Origin: Flabesymbios commensalis
Lineage: Eukaryota > Annelida > Polychaeta > Terebellida > Flabelligeridae
NCBI GenBank assembly: GCA_964017125.1
Contig: OZ024902.1
Coordinates: 102,751,307-102,815,306 of the forward strand
Direction of reading: 5' to 3'
Length of the DNA stretch: 64,000 bases
The notes under the pieces are model-generated. The model saw only the letters and a program-made list of their open reading frames with translations, did no database searches and was not told where the DNA came from. Positions 1 through 9,264 of the stretch are shown in pieces. Position 1 is the first letter of the stretch. Each line of letters begins with the position of its first letter. The position numbers and the translations under genes were made by a program.

Positions 1-23
1 ATTATACACACAAACAAAAGAGG

Positions 24-31
24 TATAAATA
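24..31 (+). promoter_or_regulatory. TATA-box-like motif TATAAATA, present in every monomer
   Basis: TATAAATA sits in the near-palindromic context GGTATAAATACC about 24 bp after the unit start, and I found no altered copy. A transcription start about 30 bp downstream would fall near 52-56. The motif is AT-rich and could occur by chance, so promoter function is only a hypothesis. Confidence 0.3.
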
Positions 32-72
32 CCAAAGGACAAGAAAATCAATGCGGGGAAGCGGAAGAACCA

Positions 73-88
73 AGTTGAACTTACAACT
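73..88 (+). repeat. Small inverted repeat AGTTG/CAACT
   Basis: AGTTG (73-77) and CAACT (84-88) could pair as a 5-bp stem with a 6-nt loop in a transcript starting after the TATA-like motif. In units from 31045 and 47896 the second arm reads CAGCT, so the pairing is not kept everywhere. Weak evidence of structure. Confidence 0.2.
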
Positions 89-150
89 GTTTCAGTGCTA
101 TATGGACGAATGCTTGGTATATGGGCCATAATTGAACATTATCAAATTAG

Positions 151-167
151 TTTCGTTAAATTCGCTA
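151..167 (+). other. Partial CENP-B-box-like motif, one per monomer
   Basis: The 17 bases TTTCGTTAAATTCGCTA agree with the CENP-B box consensus YTTCGTTGGAARCGGGA at 11 of 17 positions, and at 7 of the 9 positions considered essential (TTCG, A, CG kept; the last two G replaced by CT). The motif recurs at the same offset in all units. Exceptions are units from 40308 and 57159, which have TTTTG in place of TTTCG, and the unit from 7589, where an extra A alters the spacing. Binding of a CENP-B-like protein is conjecture, and a loss of two core G bases argues against strong binding. Confidence 0.25.
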
Positions 168-187
168 GAAAACATGTCTATAATATA

Positions 188-194
188 TTTTTTT
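188..194 (+). terminator. T7 tract, possible Pol III-type terminator
   Basis: Seven consecutive T lie about 160 bp downstream of the TATA-like motif in almost every unit (six in units from 38140 and 54991). A run of four or more T can end RNA polymerase III transcription. Together with the TATA motif this would delimit a hypothetical RNA of roughly 140 nt. I see no internal A/B boxes and no similarity to U6, 7SK or RNase P/MRP RNA. Confidence 0.2.
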
Positions 195-216
195 GCTGAA
201 TTGGCTGCCTGGTGAT

Positions 217-222
217 AATAAA
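217..222 (+). promoter_or_regulatory. AATAAA hexamer (possible polyadenylation signal)
   Basis: AATAAA occurs in the 591-bp core about 190 bp downstream of the TATA-like motif. A second one lies just after the MITE insertion point, within GGAAATAAAC near 796-801. In AT-rich DNA such hexamers are common, so this counts only as a possible signal if the array is transcribed by Pol II. Confidence 0.2.
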
Positions 223-295
223 TGAGCAAAATTATTGGTCTAGTAGCAATAAAACATCCCACAGGCGCGAAAATGTGTTTTCTGGAACTATGGCC

Positions 296-299
296 TTAA
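296..299. repeat. Left TTAA target-site duplication of the MITE
   Basis: TTAA precedes the left inverted repeat and matches the TTAA that follows the right one. In short monomers, for example around 8967-8975, there is one TTAA, with the two monomer halves joined directly. Confidence 0.85.
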
Positions 300-788
300 C
301 GTCTCACCACACATAATACCCGTCCCATAGACTTACATGTATTATGACCCATACGCTCAGGCCTCCCAGCACTCCTAAAATGGGGAAATGTAAATAACCC
401 TATATATCATTTTAACCATCCTGCTGTTCTCTTTCAAAATAAAAAATAAAAAAGGTATGTGAATCTGCTTGCTTTCCTGCTATTTTAGCCTTGAATAAGC
501 TCTTGCCCCACTCTCCCCCGGGCGACCTAGAAAAAAATTGACCTTGTTTTTTATAAGAGCCTTGTTACAGCCAGCGCAAGGACTTCCTGTTAGATCTATC
601 TTTTATCATTTCGATGGTTTTGCTACAACAAAACATCACAGAATCGATTTAAATTGGTATCAAAATGATATTTCCGTAATAATCACCACAGGAGCTGCTG
701 CAAAGAGCCACAATTTTTAAAAAGAGTCTAACTTTCTTATTCTTAAACTTTATAATGATATGCGCGAATGAATTTGTGTGGTGAGACC
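300..788. mobile_element. Non-autonomous TTAA-flanked DNA transposon (MITE), piggyBac-like; representative copy
   Basis: This 489-bp segment is bounded by TTAA at 296-299 and 789-792. It begins CGTCTCACCACACA and ends TGTGTGGTGAGACC, giving 14-bp terminal inverted repeats with one mismatch at the outermost base. The five 591-bp monomers lack exactly this segment plus one TTAA, so they are empty sites that fix the ends. It encodes no transposase. A TTAA duplication is the hallmark of the piggyBac superfamily, but the ends do not start with the usual CCC. The TTAA also permits reading a TA duplication with 15-bp ends starting A, so the family is inferred. Inside it lie an A-rich tract (436-453), a CCCGGG site and an 8-bp subterminal inverted repeat. 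Further copies run from 299 to 787 bases after every other long-unit start; the copy in the 1085-bp unit is at 7889-8377, and the last, at 63962-64000, is cut by the window edge. No copy is seen outside this fixed site. Confidence 0.85.
312..346. repeat. Subterminal 8-bp inverted repeat inside the MITE
   Basis: CATAATAC at 312-319 is the reverse complement of GTATTATG at 339-346, separated by 19 bp. It lies just inside the left terminal repeat and has no evident partner at the right end. It could be a small hairpin or a transposase-binding remnant; either role is inference. Confidence 0.5.
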
Positions 789-792
789 TTAA
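789..792. repeat. Right TTAA target-site duplication of the MITE
   Basis: TTAA follows the right inverted repeat. Downstream sequence (GGGAAATAAAC) is continuous with the left flank in the empty-site monomers. Confidence 0.85.
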
Positions 793-1022
793 GGGAAATA
801 AACATGTTTATGGAATATTATTTTGCAAGTGAGCTAGAAAATACATTCTATTCTGAAATCGAAAAAGAAAACCTTGTCCAATTCCGATGAGCAGAAGGCA
901 CACAAACGCAAAATGAAATTCCCCTGTTTATTACTAGATCTCGAGAAATGGCCCGTTTTTCGATATTACAACATAATTTTCCATTTTCATGAAGCATCTG
1001 TATGAGATTGTCTATTTTTTCA

Positions 1023-1034
1023 GAGACTCGTCTC
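1023..1034. repeat. Near-palindrome GAGACTCGTCTC
   Basis: Five-base arms GAGAC and GTCTC flank a two-base centre, directly after a run of six T (1015-1020). The same motif is in every unit. In units from 28877 and 45728 the first G is A, breaking the outer pair. The two-base centre makes a true RNA hairpin unlikely; a dyad for a protein is possible. The position about 70 bp before the next TATA-like motif is constant. Confidence 0.35.
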
Positions 1035-4000
1035 GAAATTGGGCAATGAATGATTTTATTTCTTCAGAATAGTGATGTACGGACATTATACACACAAACA
1101 AAAGAGGTATAAATACCAAAGGACAAGAAAATCAATGCGGGGAAGCGGAAGAACCAAGTTGAACTTACAACTGGTTCAGTGCTATATGGACGAATGCTTG
1201 GTATATGGGCCATAATTGAACATTATCAAATTAGTTTCGTTAAATTCGCTAGAAAACATGTCTATATTATATTTTTTTGCTGAATTGGCTGCCTGGTGAT
1301 AATAAATGAGCAAAATTATTGGTCTAGTAGCAATAAAACATCCCACAGGCGCGAAAATGTGTTTTCTGGAACTATGGCCTTAACGTCTCACCACACATAA
1401 TACCCGTCCCATAGACTTACATGTATTATGACCCATACGCTCAGGCCTCCCAGCACTCCTAAAATGGGGAAATGTAAATAACCCTATATATCATTTTAAC
1501 CATCCTGCTGTTCTCTTTCAAAATAAAAAATAAAAAAGGTATGTGAATCTGCTTGCTTTCCTGCTATTTTAGCCTTGAATAAGCTCTTGCCCCACTCTCC
1601 CCCGGGCGACCTAGAAAAAAATTGACCTTGTTTTTTATAAGAGCCTTGTTACAGCCAGCGCAAGGACTTCCTGTTAGATCTATCTTTTATCATTTCGATG
1701 CTTTTGCTACAACAAAACATCACAGAATCGATTTAAATTGGTATCAAAATGATATTTCCGTAATAATCACCACAGGAGCTGCTGCAAAGAGCCACAATTT
1801 TTAAAAAGAGTCTAACTTTCTTATTCTTAAACTTTATAATGATATGCGCGAATGAATTTGTGTGGTGAGACCTTAAGGGAAATAAACATGTTTATGGAAT
1901 ATTATTTTGCAAGTGAGCTAGAAAATACATTCTATTCTGAAATCGAAAAAGAAAACCTTGTCCAATTCCGATGAGCAGAAGGCACACAAACGCAAAATGA
2001 AATTCCCCTGTTTATTACTAGATCTCGAGAAATGGCCCGTTTTTCGATATTACAACATAATTTTCCATTTTCATGAAGCATCTGTATGAGATTGTCTATT
2101 TTTTCAGAGACTCGTCTCGAAATTGGGCAATGAATGATTTTATTTCTTCAGAATAGTGATGTACGGACATTATACACACAAACAAAAGAGGTATAAATAC
2201 CAAAGGACAAGAAAATCAATGCGGGGAAGCGGAAGAACCAAGTTGAACTTACAACTGTTTCAGTGCTATATGGACGAATGCTTGGTATATGGGCCATAAT
2301 TGAACATTATCAAATTAGTTTCGTTAAATTCGCTAGAAAACATGTCTATATTATATTTTTTTGCTGAATTGGCTGCCTGGTGATAATAAATGAGCAAAAT
2401 TATTGGTCTAGTAGCAATAAAACATCCCACAGGCGCGAAAATGTGTTTTCTGGAACTATGGCCTTAACGTCTCACCACACATAATACCCGTCCCATAGAC
2501 TTACATGTATTATGACCCATACGCTCAGGCCTCCCAGCACTCCTAAAATGGGGAAATGTAAATAACCCTATATATCATTTTAACCATCCTGCTGTTCTCT
2601 TTCAAAATAAAAAATAAAAAAGGTATGTGAATCTGCTTGCTTTCCTGCTATTTTAGCCTTGAATAAGCTCTTGCCCCACTCTCCCCCGGGCGACCTAGAA
2701 AAAAATTGACCTTGTTTTTTATAAGAGCCTTGTTACAGCCAGCGCAAGGACTTCCTGTTAGATCTATCTTTTATCATTTCGATGCTTTTGCTACAACAAA
2801 ACATCACAGAATCGATTTAAATTGGTATCAAAATGATATTTCCGTAATAATCACCACAGGAGCTGCTGCAAAGAGCCACAATTTTTAAAAAGAGTCTAAC
2901 TTTCTTATTCTTAAACTTTATAATGATATGCGCGAATGAATTTGTGTGGTGAGACCTTAAGGGAAATAAACATGTTTATGGAATATTATTTTGCAAGTGA
3001 GCTAGAAAATACATTCTATTCTGAAATCGAAAAAGAAAACCTTGTCCAATTCCGATGAGCAGAAGGCACACAAACGCAAAATGAAATTCCCCTGTTTATT
3101 ACTAGATCTCGAGAAATGGCCCGTTTTTCGATATTACAACATAATTTTCCATTTTCATGAAGCATCTGTATGAGATTGTCTATTTTTTCAGAGACTCGTC
3201 TCGAAATTGGGCAATGAATGATTTTATTTCTTCAGAATAGTGATGTACGGACATTATACACACAAACAAAAGAGGTATAAATACCAAAGGACAAGAAAAT
3301 CAATGCGGGGAAGCGGAAGAACCAAGTTGAACTTACAACTGTTTCAGTGCTATATGGACGAATGCTTGGTATATGGGCCATAATTGAACATTATCAAATT
3401 AGTTTCGTTAAATTCGCTAGAAAACATGTCTATATTATATTTTTTTGCTGAATTGGCTGCCTGGTGATAATAAATGAGCAAAATTATTGGTCTAGTAGCA
3501 ATAAAACATCCCACAGGCGCGAAAATGTGTTTTCTGGAACTATGGCCTTAACGTCTCACCACACATAATACCCGTCCCATAGACTTACATGTATTATGAC
3601 CCATACGCTCAGGCCTCCCAGCACTCCTAAAATGGGGAAATGTAAATAACCCTATATATCATTTTAACCATCCTGCTGTTCTCTTTCAAAATAAAAAATA
3701 AAAAAGGTATGTGAATCTGCTTGCTTTCCTGCTATTTTAGCCTTGAATAAGCTCTTGCCCCACTCTCCCCCGGGCGACCTAGAAAAAAATTGACCTTGTT
3801 TTTTATAAGAGCCTTGTTACAGCCAGCGCAAGGACTTCCTGTTAGATCTATCTTTTATCATTTCGATGCTTTTGCTACAACAAAACATCACAGAATCGAT
3901 TTAAATTGGTATCAAAATGATATTTCCGTAATAATCACCACAGGAGCTGCTGCAAAGAGCCACAATTTTTAAAAAGAGTCTAACTTTCTTATTCTTAAAC

Positions 4001-7000
4001 TTTATAATGATATGCGCGAATGAATTTGTGTGGTGAGACCTTAAGGGAAATAAACATGTTTATGGAATATTATTTTGCAAGTGAGCTAGAAAATACATTC
4101 TATTCTGAAATCGAAAAAGAAAACCTTGTCCAATTCCGATGAGCAGAAGGCACACAAACGCAAAATGAAATTCCCCTGTTTATTACTAGATCTCGAGAAA
4201 TGGCCCGTTTTTCGATATTACAACATAATTTTCCATTTTCATGAAGCATCTGTATGAGATTGTCTATTTTTTCAGAGACTCGTCTCGAAATTGGGCAATG
4301 AATGATTTTATTTCTTCAGAATAGTGATGTACGGACATTATACACACAAACAAAAGAGGTATAAATACCAAAGGACAAGAAAATCAATGCGGGGAAGCGG
4401 AAGAACCAAGTTGAACTTACAACTGTTTCAGTGCTATATGGACGAATGCTTGGTATATGGGCCATAATTGAACATTATCAAATTAGTTTCGTTAAATTCG
4501 CTAGAAAACATGTCTATATTATATTTTTTTGCTGAATTGGCTGCCTGGTGATAATAAATGAGCAAAATTATTGGTCTAGTAGCAATAAAACATCCCACAG
4601 GCGCGAAAATGTGTTTTCTGGAACTATGGCCTTAACGTCTCACCACACATAATACCCGTCCCATAGACTTACATGTATTATGACCCATACGCTCAGGCCT
4701 CCCAGCACTCCTAAAATGGGGAAATGTAAATAACCCTATATATCATTTTAACCATCCTGCTGTTCTCTTTCAAAATAAAAAATAAAAAAGGTATGTGAAT
4801 CTGCTTGCTTTCCTGCTATTTTAGCCTTGAATAAGCTCTTGCCCCACTCTCCCCCGGGCGACCTAGAAAAAAATTGACCTTGTTTTTTATAAGAGCCTTG
4901 TTACAGCCAGCGCAAGGACTTCCTGTTAGATCTATCTTTTATCATTTCGATGCTTTTGCTACAACAAAACATCACAGAATCGATTTAAATTGGTATCAAA
5001 ATGATATTTCCGTAATAATCACCACAGGAGCTGCTGCAAAGAGCCACAATTTTTAAAAAGAGTCTAACTTTCTTATTCTTAAACTTTATAATGATATGCG
5101 CGAATGAATTTGTGTGGTGAGACCTTAAGGGAAATAAACATGTTTATGGAATATTATTTTGCAAGTGAGCTAGAAAATACATTCTATTCTGAAATCGAAA
5201 AAGAAAACCTTGTCCAATTCCGATGAGCAGAAGGCACACAAACGCAAAATGAAATTCCCCTGTTTATTACTAGATCTCGAGAAATGGCCCGTTTTTCGAT
5301 ATTACAACATAATTTTCCATTTTCATGAAGCATCTGTATGAGATTGTCTATTTTTTCAGAGACTCGTCTCGAAATTGGGCAATGAATGATTTTATTTCTT
5401 CAGAATAGTGATGTACGGACATTATACACACAAACAAAAGAGGTATAAATACCAAAGGACAAGAAAATCAATGCGGGGAAGCGGAAGAACCAAGTTGAAC
5501 TTACAACTGTTTCAGTGCTATATGGACGAATGCTTGGTATATGGGCCATAATTGAACATTATCAAATTAGTTTCGTTAAATTCGCTAGAAAACATGTCTA
5601 TATTATATTTTTTTGCTGAATTGGCTGCCTGGTGATAATAAATGAGCAAAATTATTGGTCTAGTAGCAATAAAACATCCCACAGGCGCGAAAATGTGTTT
5701 TCTGGAACTATGGCCTTAACGTCTCACCACACATAATACCCGTCCCATAGACTTACATGTATTATGACCCATACGCTCAGGCCTCCCAGCACTCCTAAAA
5801 TGGGGAAATGTAAATAACCCTATATATCATTTTAACCATCCTGCTGTTCTCTTTCAAAATAAAAAATAAAAAAGGTATGTGAATCTGCTTGCTTTCCTGC
5901 TATTTTAGCCTTGAATAAGCTCTTGCCCCACTCTCCCCCGGGCGACCTAGAAAAAAATTGACCTTGTTTTTTATAAGAGCCTTGTTACAGCCAGCGCAAG
6001 GACTTCCTGTTAGATCTATCTTTTATCATTTCGATGCTTTTGCTACAACAAAACATCACAGAATCGATTTAAATTGGTATCAAAATGATATTTCCGTAAT
6101 AATCACCACAGGAGCTGCTGCAAAGAGCCACAATTTTTAAAAAGAGTCTAACTTTCTTATTCTTAAACTTTATAATGATATGCGCGAATGAATTTGTGTG
6201 GTGAGACCTTAAGGGAAATAAACATGTTTATGGAATATTATTTTGCAAGTGAGCTAGAAAATACATTCTATTCTGAAATCGAAAAAGAAAACCTTGTCCA
6301 ATTCCGATGAGCAGAAGGCACACAAACGCAAAATGAAATTCCCCTGTGTATTACTAGATCTCGAGAAATGGCCCGTTTTTCGATATTACAACATAATTTT
6401 CCATTTTCATGAAGCATCTGTATGAGATTGTCTATTTTTTCAGAGACTCGTCTCGAAATTGGGCAATGAATGATTTTATTTCTTCAGAATAGTGATGTAC
6501 GGACATTATACACACAAACAAAAGAGGTATAAATACCAAAGGACAAGAAAATCAATGCGGGGAAGCGGAAGAACCAAGTTGAACTTACAACTGTTTCAGT
6601 GCTATATGGACGAATGCTTGGTATATGGGCCATAATTGAACATTATCAAATTAGTTTCGTTAAATTCGCTAGAAAACATGTCTATATTATATTTTTTTGC
6701 TGAATTGGCTGCCTGGTGATAATAAATGAGCAAAATTATTGGTCTAGTAGCAATAAAACATCCCACAGGCGCGAAAATGTGTTTTCTGGAACTATGGCCT
6801 TAACGTCTCACCACACATAATACCCGTCCCATAGACTTACATGTATTATGACCCATACGCTCAGGCCTCCCAGCACTCCTAAAATGGGGAAATGTAAATA
6901 ACCCTATATATCATTTTAACCATCCTGCTGTTCTCTTTCAAAATAAAAAATAAAAAAGGTATGTGAATCTGCTTGCTTTCCTGCTATTTTAGCCTTGAAT

Positions 7001-8673
7001 AAGCTCTTGCCCCACTCTCCCCCGGGCGACCTAGAAAAAAATTGACCTTGTTTTTTATAAGAGCCTTGTTACAGCCAGCGCAAGGACTTCCTGTTAGATC
7101 TATCTTTTATCATTTCGATGCTTTTGCTACAACAAAACATCACAGAATCGATTTAAATTGGTATCAAAATGATATTTCCGTAATAATCACCACAGGAGCT
7201 GCTGCAAAGAGCCACAATTTTTAAAAAGAGTCTAACTTTCTTATTCTTAAACTTTATAATGATATGCGCGAATGAATTTGTGTGGTGAGACCTTAAGGGA
7301 AATAAACATGTTTATGGAATATTATTTTGCAAGTGAGCTAGAAAATACATTCTATTCTGAAATCGAAAAAGAAAACCTTGTCCAATTCCGATGAGCAGAA
7401 GGCACACAAACGCAAAATGAAATTCCCCTGTTTATTACTAGATCTCGAGAAATGGCCCGTTTTTCGATATTACAACATAATTTTCCATTTTCATGAAGCA
7501 TCTGTATGAGATTGTCTATTTTTTCAGAGACTCGTCTCGAAATTGGGCAATGAATGATTTTATTTCTTCAGAATAGTGATGTACGGACATTATACACACA
7601 AACAAAAGAGGTATAAATACCAAAGGACAAGAAAATCAATGCGGGGAAGCGGAAGAACCAAGTTGAACTTACAACTGTTTCAGTGCTATATGGACGAATG
7701 CTTGGTATATGGGCCATAATTGAACATTATCAAATTAGTTTCGTTAAAATTCGCTAGAAAACATGTCTATATTATATTTTTTTGCTGAATTGGCTGCCTG
7801 GTGATAATAAATGAGCAAAATTATTGGTCTAGTAGCAATAAAACATCCCACAGGCGCGAAAATGTGTTTTCTGGAACTATGGCCTTAACGTCTCACCACA
7901 CATAATACCCGTCCCATAGACTTACATGTATTATGACCCATACGCTCAGGCCTCCCAGCACTCCTAAAATGGGGAAATGTAAATAACCCTATATATCATT
8001 TTAACCATCCTGCTGTTCTCTTTCAAAATAAAAAATAAAAAAGGTATGTGAATCTGCTTGCTTTCCTGCTATTTTAGCCTTGAATAAGCTCTTGCCCCAC
8101 TCTCCCCCGGGCGACCTAGAAAAAAATTGACCTTGTTTTTTATAAGAGCCTTGTTACAGCCAGCGCAAGGACTTCCTGTTAGATCTATCTTTTATCATTT
8201 CGATGCTTTTGCTACAACAAAACATCACAGAATCGATTTAAATTGGTATCAAAATGATATTTCCGTAATAATCACCACAGGAGCTGCTGCAAAGAGCCAC
8301 AATTTTTAAAAAGAGTCTAACTTTCTTATTCTTAAACTTTATAATGATATGCGCGAATGAATTTGTGTGGTGAGACCTTAAGGGAAATAAACATGTTTAT
8401 GGAATATTATTTTGCAAGTGAGCTAGAAAATACATTCTATTCTGAAATCGAAAAAGAAAACCTTGTCCAATTCCGATGAGCAGAAGGCACACAAACGCAA
8501 AATGAAATTCCCCTGTTTATTACTAGATCTCGAGAAATGGCCCGTTTTTCGATATTACAACATAATTTTCCATTTTCATGAAGCATCTGTATGAGATTGT
8601 CTATTTTTTCAGAGACTCGTCTCGAAATTGGGCAATGAATGATTTTATTTCTTCAGAATAGTGATGTACGGAC

Positions 8674-9264
8674 ATTATACACACAAACAAAAGAGGTATA
8701 AATACCAAAGGACAAGAAAATCAATGCGGGGAAGCGGAAGAACCAAGTTGAACTTACAACTGTTTCAGTGCTATATGGACGAATGCTTGGTATATGGGCC
8801 ATAATTGAACATTATCAAATTAGTTTCGTTAAATTCGCTAGAAAACATGTCTATATTATATTTTTTTGCTGAATTGGCTGCCTGGTGATAATAAATGAGC
8901 AAAATTATTGGTCTAGTAGCAATAAAACATCCCACAGGCGCGAAAATGTGTTTTCTGGAACTATGGCCTTAAGGGAAATAAACATGTTTATGGAATATTA
9001 TTTTGCAAGTGAGCTAGAAAATACATTCTATTCTGAAATCGAAAAAGAAAACCTTGTCCAATTCCGATGAGCAGAAGGCACACAAACGCAAAATGAAATT
9101 CCCCTGTTTATTACTAGATCTCGAGAAATGGCCCGTTTTTCGATATTACAACATAATTTTCCATTTTCATGAAGCATCTGTATGAGATTGTCTATTTTTT
9201 CAGAGACTCGTCTCGAAATTGGGCAATGAATGATTTTATTTCTTCAGAATAGTGATGTACGGAC
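8674..9264 (+). repeat. Short 591-bp monomer 1 (empty MITE site)
   Basis: The unit lacks the 489-bp MITE and one TTAA; the core reads through GGCC-TTAA-GGG. Outside the missing segment it matches the consensus of the long units. It follows the 1085-bp unit but does not share its extra A, so it is not a simple derivative of that neighbour. Confidence 0.93.

Larger units (their letters stand above)
1..8673 (+). repeat. Array block A: eight long monomers
   Basis: Units start at 1, 1085, 2169, 3253, 4337, 5421, 6505 and 7589. Only the first carries G at the G/C variant site (617 in unit 1); the other seven carry C. All have T at the T/A variant site (492 in unit 1). Private changes seen are T to A at 183, T to G at 1174, T to G at 6348, and one extra A in the A-run at 7746-7749, which makes the last unit 1085 bp. 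Confidence 0.93.

Noticed and set aside
51-131. An ATG-started 26-codon frame just after the TATA-like motif
   Set aside because: The ATG is only 27 bp from the start of the TATA motif, so it would lie at or before any expected transcription start. The peptide matches nothing I recognise.
454-488. Intron-like signals AAG/GTATGT and a pyrimidine-rich stretch ending TTTTAG inside the MITE
   Set aside because: The implied intron would be about 35 nt, too short for most animals, and no coding exon flanks it. A spliced-leader donor was considered, but no convincing Sm site and 3' hairpin follow.
1-591. Monomer length as a multiple of nucleosome spacing (591 = 3 x 197)
   Set aside because: The 1084-bp unit is about 5.5 times 197, so the relation does not hold for the dominant monomer, and any length near 600 would fit some plausible spacing.
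538-720. A 60-codon open frame repeated in every long monomer, inside the MITE
   Set aside because: It opens with TTG rather than ATG, has no recognisable domain, and is multiplied only because the unit is. The two subtypes differ by a Gly/Ala change from the G/C site, with no sign of coding constraint. I treat it as chance.
1-1084. Tandem array of 5S rRNA, snRNA or histone genes
   Set aside because: The unit was compared by eye with 5S, U1, U2, U4, U5, U6, U6atac and histone gene motifs on both strands; none matched beyond a few bases.
8885-9070. A 61-codon open frame found only in short monomers, crossing the TTAA junction
   Set aside because: It opens with GTG and is not recognisable. 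An open stretch of this length is unremarkable. It exists only where the MITE is absent, so it could be read as a gene broken by the insertion, but nothing else supports that.
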